A stretch of 64,000 bases of DNA from Selaginella moellendorffii (lineage: Eukaryota; Streptophyta; Lycopodiopsida; Selaginellales; Selaginellaceae). The position numbers were made by a program, and so were the translations under genes. The notes beneath the pieces were generated by a model that was not told where the DNA came from, did not search any database, and saw nothing but the letters and a program-made list of their open reading frames with translations. Every line of letters starts with the position of its first letter. The first letter of the stretch is position 1. The stretch is from positions 747,213 to 811,212 of the forward strand of contig NW_003314322.1 of assembly GCF_000143415.4 (NCBI RefSeq), written 5' to 3'. Shown here piece after piece: positions 1 to 10,784 of this stretch.

Positions 1-1884
1 AAATCTCACATAATGGTATCATAGCGTTCTTGTTTGGTTTGTCCTCATATTTCTTATCGATCCTCACTCGGATTCAAACAGAACCTGAATGGTGTACCTG
101 ATAGAGCAACCAGTTATTCCTCGTGTAAGGTTTGCGTTTTGATGGAACCAAAACTACATCTGGATCCTCTGTGCTACTCATAGTTAGCATACACATACAG
201 GCAAAGATAATGATACCTCCCAAATGCCAGGTGATACGCTCACAGTCCGGTGCTCGGCCCTGTCCTTCATTTGTACAAGAACCTGATCGATGCTTTCTGG
301 TGCTCATGCTGATGGAGAAGCACTTGATGCCGCTTGCCCAAGAGCCTCTTCCATGCCCTCCTCGTACATATACTTGCAGTCAACAGGTGTCCATGAAAGG
401 TACTTAGAAACTCTACTCAAATCCCCATGGGTAGGCTGTGGCCTTCCTTTTCTTCTGTGCCTCCTCTAGAGGTTTTGGCTGGTTCAACAGTTGTAAGAAT
501 TGATTTATTTCAGAATCACGAATGTGAATGTGACAAATGTTTGGAATTGGAAGCTTCAGTTGCACCAATCAATAGCTTGTTCAAACTGGTGTGGAGGATT
601 GCCCAAAAGCACTAAGAAATTCTTGAAACCAAAGAATTTCCCTGGAAGTAGCTGAGGTAGCAAGATACTCTACTTTTGTGGAGGAAAGAGCAACATAAAC
701 TTTCTAGCTTGTTTCAAGCTGGACTATTGTGGATTTATGGCTATTTATGTCGTCTAACAAATTCCTAGCACTATAAACAAAGAGAAAAGCCACCACTTGA
801 GCCATATGATAATCCAAAAGCAAAAGTTTATTTTACATAATACATCACAGATTTTAGCCAATATGTACAAAATTGGCTAATAGCATATGCCAAATCTTGA
901 CAGCTGTAGACTATAGCACACATCAAAACTTCCAAAAAAAGGTTTGAAATAGTACCCTTGGCATGGTCTGGTGCTCCTTATTGAAAGGATACTCAAGACT
1001 TTCAAGAATTTGATGTTGCCAAGCTCTATGGGGATTACAATTCATAATTATCAAACTCTTTAGTCAAGTATTGTATGTGAAGATCCTATTAGAGTGAATT
1101 CCTGCACGCATACACGCCAGGAACGGAGCCTTATCACCTCTGGAAAGGCCTTGATCGCAGTCTGCTGCATACAAACAGCTCAAAGAAGAACGGTCTCAGG
1201 TTCGTCTTTCTTTTCTCGTTCGTGATTTCCTTGACTGGTTGCTTTGTTCAGGTCACGTGGAAAGCTGTGCAGCGAGTGCTCGGGACCGGATTCTCAGCAG
1301 ACAGCTGCGATGTGAAGCTCGTCGGGACACCATTGACACATGAGCGTTTCTTACGCAGGCATCGTGGTACAAATAATCAAGCTTCTTCAAGGTTTTCTAT
1401 AGCAAAAGCTTTTTGAAGTTTAGCCTTGATCTTATAGTTGTTGCTAATAAAGAGTGAATCATTGTTGTAAATATTAAATTCAAGAATGATAGGAGAAAAT
1501 CCTTCAATTTTGAAGAAAGTGAGATGATATAATAAGTGGTTATACCAGGGTAATATATCATCCAGCAATGAGTGCCAAAAGTAAGCCAAAGACATTGAGG
1601 ATTAACAATGATTTGGGTAACTTGATTGATAAGGTTTTTGTATGCATTTATAGAAATAAAAGTCTTTTGTGCATGTCATTCCCATTGTTTTCAGAAAGCG
1701 TTGATTATCTACCACCATGTTCTAAAGGCTTGTTTAAGGACATAAAGAGCTTTTCTGAGCTTTCACATACAAGATGTTGCTTTCCATGCTAGGTGTAGCC
1801 TTCTATTGAATGTATATATCTTCCGGAAAGCACATAACACACACATGTAACCAAGTACAAGTAAAACAACTTCCAGGGATGATT
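1..1884. other. No recognised gene
   Basis: Short ORFs occur on both strands but none shows a family motif. Possible splice signals lie near 1200-1255 (a GT..CAG stretch before the words GTCACGTGG), so a relic exon is possible. 1400-1800 is AT-rich. Nothing here can be named from the sequence alone. Confidence 0.4.
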
Positions 1885-2874
1885 CTAGTGAAACTCGCAA
1901 TCATCACTGAGATCTCGATGCCAAATTTTAGCTGCAAACTCGTCCACATCAGGGACGCATGTGTTTCCTTTGTCAACACCGGGTGGATCCGCCCACTTAA
2001 TTAGCGGGTCTGGATCTTCAACCAGAAATGCCATCATTTGCCTTCCCCGAATGACGGTGCCCTCCACTATTCCAATCACCATCAGGATGTCCTCGTCGTT
2101 GGGCGGATAGAACCTCCAAGTCACCGCCGGCGTGACGTTCCTAGGAAAGGCCAGAGTCTCGAAAACAAGAAAGGAAAGAGGAAAGAAAAGATACCGAACA
2201 TCCGTAACCTTGCAGAACTTGTTGCCAGTTTTGTCCTCCTGAACGAAAAACTAAAAACCTTCCAGATTTCCAAACTCTCACGCCATACTTGTGGCTCTCC
2301 AACTTGAAGATCCGAATCGCTTGGAGGCGGGAGGTGTCGGGTGACGGTAGCTCGAAACAGCCTCCTCACACCGTCCTTGGCCTGCGCATGGTTCACCACA
2401 CTCTGATCGCGATGCCAGATGCGAGCTACAAACGCATCCACGTCGGGGATGCATGTCTCCGAAAATCGAACTTTGGGACGAAGAAGCGGCTCGGGATCAT
2501 CGATCAGGTAAGCAACCCTGACCATTCCCTGAATCTCGCAATCCATTATTCCCAGCACGAGCAGCACCCCGTCCGCGTTGGGTGGATAGAACCTCCAGAT
2601 GACCCGTATCATACGAATCTTCCTGCTTACATACAATTCTCTTTTTCTTAGAGACGGAGATAGAGAGAGTCAAACAAACCTGGTGTCTGTAACAAGGCAG
2701 AATTTGTTTCCACATTTATCAGCCTGATCATGGTTTGAGGAAAAGGCAAATTAACGTTCAAGAGACCTGTAGCTGGCCAACTTGTAGATCTGCGTCGTTT
2801 GGAGGAGGACGAGAAGAGGTGTCCTCCGCACGCACAAATACCCTCCTCACTGCGTCTTTCGCCTGCCCCTCCAT
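1885..2874 (-). CDS. Uncharacterised protein with internally repeated domain, probably 5'-partial
   Basis: I do not recognise the family. The minus strand encodes about two and a half copies of one module. Each copy runs: AKDxVRRxF, a DLQVG word, GNKFCxVTD, WRFYPPN, a PEPLL/PDPLI word, TCIPDVD/TCVPDVD, and ARIWHRD/AKIWHRD. Each repeat is cut by introns at the same two places: after LQ/PQ (about 45 and 56 nt) and after TDxR (about 55-60 nt). The whole exon-intron block was therefore duplicated, not just the coding sequence. The last copy ends after HRDLSDDCEFH at a stop at 1885. The chosen Met (2874) sits in the middle of a repeat (MEGQAKD), so the true start may be lost or lie upstream. No signal peptide or membrane segment is visible. 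Confidence 0.5.
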
Positions 2875-3179
2875 GCCCTCTTGCCGAATTGCCCTATAAT
2901 TGCGCTAGCTATTTATCTTTTAGAGTTTTTAAATCCTAGTATTAATTACGTTGTTTAATAGATTAATTTCTTTCTTTGTAGACTAAAAGATTAGTTAGTG
3001 TCGAACAAATAATCTATGGGGAAAAACTCTTCAGAACGAAAATATGGTTAAAAACTGGAGCAAAATCGCAACCAGCGAACAATCTCACAAAATTTTTCTT
3101 CGCGACAAAATTTTCGTGGCTACTTTTACCAAAAAAAAGTCACGCAGCGATTTCGGGAGCGAGGTAGACCCTGTTGCCT
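2875..3179. other. Intergenic, no feature seen
   Basis: AT-rich gap between the repeat-domain gene and the 3' end of the G-patch gene. No further copy of the repeat module and no RNA gene was seen. Confidence 0.5.
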
Positions 3180-4745
3180 TCAATCGTGAACCTCGAGCTC
3201 TTTGATAACTACAAAAATTTCACGAGCTGAGCATCTGGATGCAAAAGAGGAAGAACGAAAACTACAAACCTTTCTCCGGAGTCTATCGATATCACTGAAA
3301 GAATCGGCGCCAACTGTAGACGAGACATGCTTGTGGAGTTTCTTCAAGCTGGCCTTTTGTTGCGGAGCCTGATCAAGGAGTAAAAGAGTAAAGCATGAAA
3401 CTGGGAATCTGGAGTAGCATACCTCCATCAAAAAATCCTGGCATATCTTTTTCCAGCTTGATCTCGTCTCACTATCACTCCCGTTGCCACTTTCACGCTT
3501 TCTTTTCGTGTCTTTGGAAGCCTCTTGGAGCTCTTCTTCTTCTTCGGCATCTCCAAATGAAACTTTCTGGCCCTTCCAGTGAGCACCGCCTATTTTCTTT
3601 GCCCGATCCGCAATTCCTAAACCCCCTCTGCCCTTCGTAGCTTTGTCCTGCAAAATCCACGATGCCATCAGATACAAAAACTCCCACTATCTTATATACT
3701 TACATGAACGGACTTATACAACATCTCTTGGTCGTTTTCACTAAATGTCGTGTTTTTACTTGTACAATTGGAGCTTGCTCCAAGCGTTCCTGCTTTTACA
3801 AAACCGAGCTTGCTTCCCCACCACTCGGCTGGTGGATCGATCACTGTTATAAACACAATCAAAACCGGAACAAATAAAAGCCAAGAATAGAACAAACCAG
3901 TGAGCTTCACTTCCTGTTTTGTGTGAACCTGCTTGACTGGAACGAACATAATTACATGTTCCTTCTTTTCGGTTACTTGTTCGCGTCCCTGGAAGATTTA
4001 ACATACCATCAGCACTCACTTGTAGCAACCTGTAACATACCAAAATGGATTCAAGGTCTTGCTTTGAATAGTTGCGCACCATTTTCCCACGTTCGATCCT
4101 CTTGTACCTTTCACAAAAAGCAAGTTAGATTTCGTATCTTTTTAGATGATCTCGTCTTACCGCCCTTGAGGCCGGCAGACTTTCTTGACTTCCACCTCTT
4201 CCTCTTTTTCTCTATCAGATCCATTGTTCTCGATTTCAGACTCGTCACTTTCTTCGCCATCGGGTTGATCGCTTTGCCCTGCAGGAAACGAGCTGTAAAC
4301 ACAAGAAACATTTTTCCAGCTCTAGAAACTTACGATGCTGGGGCTTGTCAGTGACTTGCTGCATCACACAAAAACATCTGTTAGACGAATCAGCAAAACC
4401 AGCGGCACATACCACTTTCAATTTCTTTAGAAGATTGTCGAAGTCAGTCGTGTTGAAAGTCCAATTGTGAGTTTCATTCGCACCAACACCTACAGACGAG
4501 ATCTTCCACCACACCGTCTAGGAAAAAAAATGCCATACCTGCGGTATCATCCTTCTTCTTCACCACAAGGTGCTTCTTGATGCCCTGACTGTCCTTCCCC
4601 AGGCCGGATCCTTCCTCCCATCCCTGCGATCACAAATCTGAGCTACAAATCGGCAATTACAACCCTGGCAGCTCACCATTTGCTTCATGAGACGGAATGC
4701 CGCCGATTCCTTGCGCATACCCTGGAAGACGGCGCCTGGCGCCAT
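3180..4745 (-). CDS. G-patch domain nuclear protein (GPATCH4-like)
   Basis: Likely RNA-binding nuclear or nucleolar factor. Exons joined at short introns give an N-terminus [20 protein letters not shown] followed by a G-patch core, [19 protein letters not shown]. After it come the conserved plant words [20 protein letters not shown], a basic/acidic stretch, [45 protein letters not shown] and [19 protein letters not shown]. The C-terminus is Lys/Glu-rich and ends at 3180. The order matches the plant D111/G-patch family. The start at 4745 is the first Met of the conserved N-terminus and lies 106 bp from a divergent SEC14 gene. About eight introns of 45-60 nt are implied. Individual junctions in the 3' third are less certain. 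Confidence 0.8.
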
Positions 4746-4851
4746 GGGGAAGGACAGGCCTAGAACCCTAAAACCGCTACAATGAATCCAACGGCCAGCA
4801 TCGCTTTGAAACTTTTTTTATTTTAGGGCGGGAGAGTCGATACTCCTGGCA
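4746..4851. promoter_or_regulatory. Bidirectional promoter between G-patch and SEC14 genes
   Basis: Only 106 bp separate the two divergent start codons. The gap holds a telo-box-like AACCCTAAAAC word near 4761-4775 and a TTTTAGGGCGGG word near 4820-4832. Shared regulation is inferred. Confidence 0.5.
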
Positions 4852-5927
4852 ATGGCGAGCGAGGAATGCTGCTTGGCAGCGGCCGATCAAGACGCAAAGG
4901 TAGAGTATTTCCATTGAATCTCAAGAATTCAATCGCTTCTTGGAGAACAGGTCTCAGAGCTAGCCAATCGGCTCACAGGTTTGTCCGATCGAGAATCGAA
5001 GTACTGCACAGACTCGTGCCTGCGGAAATTCTTGAGAGCTCGCAACTGGAGCGTCAGGAAAGCCGAGAAGATGCTCAAGGAGGCCCTAAGTTGGAGAGCA
5101 TCCTACAAGCCGGAAGAAATTCGCTGGGTAAGAAGAGTTCCTTCTTCTTTCTTTTGTTCTTCTCAGTGCAAAGAAATCTTCCAGGGAGATGTTGCTAGAG
5201 AGTCCGAGACTGGGAAACTTTACAAAGCAAATTATCTGGACAAGCTCGGCAGGCCAGTTCTTGTGATGCGTCCCGGTGCTCAAGTAAGCAGCATCTTCTT
5301 TCTTTTCTTTTCTTTTTTATAATTGCTTGATTTACTCCTGTTTTTCTTCTCTTTTTCTTGTAATTCAGAATACTTCAGCTCCAGCAGGCCAGATTAAGCA
5401 ACTAGTCTATTTCATGGAGAATGTTATTGTTAATCTCCCTCCAAATGGACAGGACCAAATGGTTTGGCTTATTGATTTCAATGGCTGGTCTATTTTCAAG
5501 TCCCCATCTGTCAAGACAGCCAAAGATATAGCATACATCTTGCAAAATTTTTATCCAGAGTGGCTTGGCCTGGCCGTCCTTTATAATCCTCCTTACATTT
5601 TTGAGACATTTTGGGTGGTATGTTTTGTTTTGTTTTGCCTCTTGATCTTATATTCTGTGTTCTATATAGGTAATAAAACCATTTTTGCATCCAAGCACTT
5701 GCAAGAAGGTTAAGTTCGTCTACAGCAGTAATTTGAAGCTGCTCCATGATATATTTGATATGTCTAAAGTCGAAACAGCATTTGGAGGTGGAAGCTCATC
5801 AAATTTCAACTGTCATGACTATGGCAAGGTTATGCAGCAGGATGATCTTCGTATAGACTCATATTGGGGTATTCAAAGGCCAGAAATTGAATCACCAGAC
5901 AATAGTTCATTGTCAACAGAGGATTAG
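4852..5927 (+). CDS. SEC14/CRAL-TRIO domain phosphatidylinositol-transfer-like protein
   Basis: Predicted to bind and exchange phosphoinositide-type lipids at membranes. The first exon is short (MASEECCLAAADQDAK), and further exons are separated by introns of about 50-90 nt. The CRAL-TRIO N-terminal helical part is seen in LRKFLRARNWSVRKAEKML. The lipid-binding domain shows GRPVLVMRPG, MVWLIDFNGWSI, YPEWLGLAVLYNPPYIFETF and, after an intron, VIKPFLHPSTCKKVKF. The C-terminus is an acidic tail ending SSLSTED. The length of about 300 residues matches the short plant SEC14-only class, with no GOLD or nodulin domain. The start at 4852 heads the conserved N-terminus and is immediately downstream of the shared promoter. 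Confidence 0.85.
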
Positions 5928-6048
5928 TTTGGGATGTCAAGATTAGGAAGTTAAATGAGCTGAAAACTTCTCAGCAGTTTCTTGAGAAATTTTATTTTCT
6001 CGAAAAAAAGAACTTTTCCCCAGATTACCAGCATAGAACTAAAAATTC

Positions 6049-6118
6049 GACTCACTGAGGATGGAACCCAGAATCTATTGTTCCGTAGATACTAATCAAT
6101 TCTTAAAAGGGTGAGAGA
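6049..6118 (-). pseudogene. Relic of tRNA-Arg gene (copy A)
   Basis: The stretch from CTCACTGAGG through GGAACCCAGAATCT and TTCCGTAGA aligns with the 3' two thirds of the two intact tRNA-Arg genes at 8421 and 13371. The acceptor 5' side and D-arm have been lost. It marks a third, oldest copy of the duplicated segment. Confidence 0.6.
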
Positions 6119-6426
6119 TTATCTCTCACCAGTATCCTCGCAAACCTTAGCCACTACCTTTTTATGATTAAGAAAAAGGTAAAGAAATAAGGATTAGATA
6201 AAATCGCTTACGTCCTAGAAGCACTAAAGAAACAGATAGCTGATTGCAAACGATAATCACAAAATCACCAAAGGTTACTACTGTCGTGGCTTTCTAATTA
6301 TGGGGACGCGGCACCTTTGGATTTGATGATTTTCGTCTTACTCTGGTGTTGGCAAAACCCTGCTCCAATCCTCCTTATGCTATTTTTCAGTAAATATCAT
6401 ATAATGCCTAGACATGTCAACTAGTG
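6119..6426. repeat. Remnant of duplicated segment copy A
   Basis: Words near 6258-6300 and 6336-6375 (for example CTCTGGTGTTGGCAAAACCC) match the area just beyond the tRNA and the start of the small ORF at 13557-13835. The rest of copy A, including SAL1, is gone. Copy B begins directly after, near 6427. Confidence 0.5.
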
Positions 6427-7371
6427 TGCGGCCAGTTTTAGCAGGTAGGCGGGCGAACATCACCCGCGTCTCCTCATCCATATCCCACTTGAACCCCGGA
6501 CAAGCACGAGTGAAGACGCTAGGCAGGGTGGAGAGAAAGCCCTAACGAGGTTACCAGGTTGTAGTCGTGGCACAGGTCACAGAGAATCCCCAGTCCCTGG
6601 CTCCTGCTCCACGCCTTGCACACGTACATGCGCGGCCGGTCCATCCACGCGAAGTGCCACTCGTCTTTGAGGTCCGTGATCACCACGGCTTGAGGGTGTG
6701 GCATCTGATGTTCACTCCCACCAACATCACGAGAGCCCTCCAGATGTCCACCTCGCTAATCTCTTCCTTGATATAGTAGCCCGTGATGATGTCCTTCGGC
6801 CACACTCATGTACAAGAGCATGGCGTCCAGTTTGAAGCGGAGTCCGGGGTTGTGGTCGATATCTCCTCCATGATTGTGCCCTCATCGTTAGCTACATGCT
6901 CCAGTATGACAAGATCGCCAACTTTGGCACCCTCCACCAGGTACTCCATCGTGTCCCCTTGCCTCCTGCTATTCCACCCTGCGAAGGCTTGGCTCTCGAT
7001 TTCCGCCCGCGGTTCTAGCCACCCTTCCCCTCTAATGACCTCGATCTTCGCCGCGGCAAGGACCAGCTGACAGCTTCCAAGTGCCATGAGACGGACCTCA
7101 CACACCTGGCGATGAATGCTACCACGTATTCCAACAAAATCATTTGGGTGGAATGTTAGCTCGTCTCCTGGAAAGATGCATCGTCACGTTCCAGAGGACA
7201 GCCGTCCCTCACCAAGACGCCTCCGTTCCCCACCTTCGTCCAAAGCCTGTCTATAATCTTAAGAGCCTGCTCCCCCGCGTCTGGAATGTCAAAGAGCTCC
7301 AGAAATGACCCGTCTACGCTCCTCACCTGGCGCTTGCCCATCGGATGCGGCAGCACCAGATATGACTTCAT
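6427..7371 (-). pseudogene. Frameshifted copy B of uncharacterised 340-aa gene
   Basis: Highly similar to the intact ORF at 10785-11807, including words such as KDEWHFAWMD, KAWSRSQGLGILCDLCHDYN and DIPDAGEQALKIIDRLW. Small indels split it into three frames. One is a deletion near 6540, where copy C reads PETKGCL; others lie near 6700-6800 and 7180. It has no continuous ORF and is scored as a pseudogene. Confidence 0.75.
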
Positions 7372-7399
7372 AAGTCTTGAGTAGAATAAACTGCAGGTA

Positions 7400-8345
7400 A
7401 GAGGATCAGTCGGGTGAGCGGCCAACATGTAAACCACGTACCGGATTCCCCCCTGAAGCAATCAGAGCGCCTCGACCTTTGATTCTCGTGTGCACCAAGC
7501 TCATGCTCTACACGTTATGTAGACTAGTAGTGCTTTCCGTTGGGAGAAACAAATGCACTTACCTCAGTAGCCAAACGAGGTTCGGCACGCACTACGGTCC
7601 ACTTCAAAGACTCCATGTTCAATGGTTTCTTTCGCAGCACCTGTTATAGATATATGAGGTATAAACGGAGCAGCAAGAAGCAAAACTTACCACCAACAAC
7701 ATAGCACTGGTTTTCAGTGACTGCAGTTGCAAAACGTGCGGCAGGCACGAGGGCAGGACCTTGATCTGGATACCTGGACCATTCTCTCTGCAAACAATTT
7801 GGCCACACCATCTTACTCCGTGCATACCTTTACGAGATCCAGTGCGTATAGAGCCAGCTCCGAAAACGTATAGATGGTTGCCCTCATGCACCGCAGCATG
7901 GAAAGAAAGCGCTGGTGGGATGACGCCACTGCCATGAGGCCGCGAGTAAAACAGGAATTACGGATTGATATATTACCTTGATTTAATCAGCTCCCACTGA
8001 TTGCTTCTCAGATCGAGTGCATGTAGCGAACGGCGCAGCTGACCACGAAAATCCACACCGCCATACACCCATATTTTGATCAAGGGGGGAGTGTTACTAA
8101 GAACTTGAGACACTACTTAACTACCAGCACATCGTTCAAGTATCGGTCCCTGCAGCATCCTCCCACCACATACATCTTCTCCTCGATGGCAGCTGCGCCA
8201 TGCTGCAAGGGATTCAAGGTTAAGAAAACCTCGAAAACTAGAATACCTGGGATCGAACATGTCGGCTAACATCTATCAACTGCCATTGAGGAGTACCCCA
8301 TCGCACCCACAGCCGCCACGATCACAATAAAAACTGCAGCCATAA
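7400..8345 (-). pseudogene. Deleted copy B of kelch-repeat gene
   Basis: Matches the kelch gene at 11855-13258 exon by exon at both ends. About 400 bp of the middle exons are missing: the words around 8090 jump straight to sequence equivalent to 12960. A further deletion of about 21 bp near 7850 removes part of a kelch blade. The N-terminal exon at 8270-8345 is also shortened. Not expected to encode a folded propeller. Confidence 0.7.
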
Positions 8346-8420
8346 AATTATGAGCTAACACCGCGCACTATGTTAGAATGTCGAAAATCAAAGGTGCTAC
8401 AAGCAAGAATCTGGCTAAAC

Positions 8421-8492
8421 GATCTCACTGGGGATCGAACCCAGAATCTCTGGTTTCGTAGACCAGCGCCTTGTCCGTTGGGCCATGAGATC
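8421..8492 (-). tRNA. tRNA-Arg (anticodon ACG), copy B
   Basis: The reverse complement folds as a full 72-nt cloverleaf. The acceptor stem GATCTCA pairs perfectly with TGAGATC. The anticodon stem CTGGT/ACCAG encloses the loop CTACGAA, with ACG at 34-36. The T arm is CTGGG-TTCGATC-CCCAG and there is no intron. It differs from copy C at only a few positions (D-arm C/T, loop A/G, T-loop T/C). It looks functional although its neighbours in this copy are pseudogenes. Confidence 0.93.
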
Positions 8493-9345
8493 ATTACGTA
8501 TGAAACAAGAGGTATTAAGAAAACAGATAGAGGATAAAACAAAGAGTCACAAAACCACTCGGCTTTCAAACATCTTTGTTGGAGTTTGAAGCCTCGCCAT
8601 CTCATGGGGGAAAGAGTCTTTCACCGCCAATCTTTTCCAAATCGTCCTACCTTCCAACGCAAAACCTAAAGCTGCGCCAAGAAAATTCTCAAATTTTTGT
8701 TATCTCGTCACAAAAGACTCTTTGATCCAACACAAGTTTCCAACACCGTGGGTAGCGAGAGATTTGTAGCAGTAATTCCTGTGTCCAGATCCAGATATCT
8801 TCCCTTGGAAAAATCCAGGGCGCGTCCAGCAAAACCACCAAAAGATTTGCAAGTCTTTGCTGTTGCTACCTCCTACGACAATTGAACCAGCTGTGTGATC
8901 CCCGGTATCCCTTGGAGGAAAACGAAGGTAAATCGCAGCGTCTCCTCTCGCTATGGCCCCGTACTGTCCATTCAAATCAGTGACGCAGTCACTCCTAACA
9001 TCTGCAAAGACGTTATCTAATTAAGAAAGCCATCAAGGAAAATGATCAGCTTAGCAACAGGGTTCGAAAAAGTTTTTCTCTTCAACCAACATGAAGATAT
9101 GAGAGATGTGCAATTGTCCTCACGCTTTGTAGCTGAGAAATGCTTGCATAAGGCATTCATCCAAAATGTAGAATTATATTCTAAAACATTCTTAGAATAT
9201 TCTATGAATATTTTTATGCTTTAACTAGAAAGAATATTCTAGAATTGGAAAAAGAAAGCTTTCTAACCAAGACATTAAGTTGCTTTGAAAATAATTCAAG
9301 CTCTCAAAGAAATTGCTCTTGTGTTATGCATATGTTTGTTTAATG

Positions 9346-9842
9346 CATAGTTACGAACACGAACACGGAACACGAACACGAGCCTCAGATTTCAGGAACC
9401 CGAACACGGAACACGATCACGGCCCACGATGGCTCACGAATATTCTACTGAATATTCTAAGAATATGTTATTTAAAAATTATATTCTATTTCTTATTATA
9501 TTATTATAGGAATGATTTCGCGAAGAAGGATGCTTTCGCAGTATGCTGGATTGCTGCGCCATGCTTGTTTGCCTTGGATTGCTGCTGCTGTGCCCTGAAA
9601 TGGTGCGCCCTGGCTGGATTGTCGTGTGATGCCATGCGCCCTAAAACCAGAATATTCCGCGCGAGAATATTCTGAACAGTGGTCCGTGTTACTAACACGG
9701 ACCGTGATCCCGGCCGTGGATCACAGTCCGTGTTAGTAACACGGACCACTGTTCACGAACACGGCCGTGGGAACACGACCCATGGCCGTGTTCGTGAAAC
9801 ACGGTGAACACGGCCGGGATCCCGGCCGTGTTCGTAACACTG
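9346..9842. mobile_element. Non-autonomous hAT-like MITE, 497 bp, with 8-bp target duplication
   Basis: The element is bounded by exact 8-bp direct repeats GTTTAATG at 9338-9345 and 9843-9850. Its ends are 16-nt terminal inverted repeats: CATAGTTACGAACACG on the left, and the complement of CAGTGTTACGAACACG on the right, with 14 of 16 matching. An 8-bp duplication and a CA-rich terminal motif are typical of hAT transposons. There is no transposase ORF. The interior mixes AGAATATTCT-type AT palindromes with long ACACGG/CCGTGT inverted repeats at the right end. Confidence 0.85.
9675..9798. repeat. Two consecutive long hairpins inside the MITE
   Basis: Arms 9675-9710 and 9718-9753 are complementary over 36 bp with one mismatch, around a 7-nt loop. 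Next to it, arms 9752-9766 and 9784-9798 are perfectly complementary over 15 bp. Both are made of GTTCGTGTT/ACACGGACC-type words. Confidence 0.85.
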
Positions 9843-10784
9843 GTTTAATGAACCATAAATCATGTGAATTGTAGTTTTAACTCCTCTCACAGAGTTGACT
9901 GGTGAGCTTCCATAGTCTGAAAGTTCAGACAGTTGTAGATTAAAAAAAATTGCATTGTGTATGTATAGTATATATGTATAAGTAATATGCTAATTATACT
10001 AGTATAGACCATCTATTTTGGACTGAATTTAGTTCATTTAGCTACATTGGTGGTTTTATGGGAACCATTTATATGTAGGGTTTATAAATATAGATAATAT
10101 ATTAATTATAGTAATATATAATATTTATTTGAGATTAAATCTAGTCCATCCGTTTCTATATATAACTAAAGTCTAAACATTAATTAAATTCCCAGAGAGA
10201 ACGTTTTTCACAATTCCTCATCCATCTCTTAAGCATAATTATTATTATTATTTTTCTCTTGTAAATTTTCTAGCATATAAAGTAATACAACTTATTCCCT
10301 ATGTTCAAGATTTTTTTAGATTTAGCTTTTTCGTTATTCTTGTCTCAATCGATCACACAAACAAGTTCAGTGATTCTTTGCAAATGGCCCAAGGACAGTA
10401 AAACGAGTTCCATCATCGAGGAGAAAAGAAATATGGCGAGCTTTTTTATTTGCCTGCAAATAAAAAATTCCATGAGAAGTTGTACATGATGATATGTTTT
10501 GTTAGTCTTATCAGACTTCGTTTTCCAATAGTTTTCTCTGCATGGACTGAGTTCGTTTGATCCAGTAAGCATTAGGTCAGACAAGAATTTCCAAGAAAAC
10601 GAAATTCTCTCCTTGCCGTAAGTTAGGTCATAGAGGACTTTATCCCGCATGTAGCGCAGCAAACAAGAGTTGCAGCCTGCAGGACGAAATAAGAGCCCGT
10701 GAGCAGCAGAGCCGGATGTCCAAGTTTTGCTCATAAAAATCTTAACGATCATAGTTATTTACTCTGATCGTTGCAACTAATAAG

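Larger units (their letters stand above)
8708..10560 (-). pseudogene. Decayed copy B of SAL1 phosphatase gene
   Basis: Three separated blocks align with the intact SAL1 gene. 8708-9060 is the C-terminal exon; it reads YGAIARGDAAIYLRFP but has lost the KGYREKIW codons and the frame. 9850-9935 aligns with the exon containing the CTCCTCTCACAG word. 10360-10560 aligns with N-terminal exon regions, including GTTTTCCAATAGTTTTCTC. Between them lie AT-rich filler (9060-9340, 9940-10340) and a hAT-type MITE at 9346-9842. No coding capacity remains. Confidence 0.75.

Noticed and set aside
74-307. Minus-strand ORF with a hydrophobic stretch as a membrane protein
   Set aside because: Only 77 codons, the antisense frame is equally open, and there are no flanking exons or family motif.
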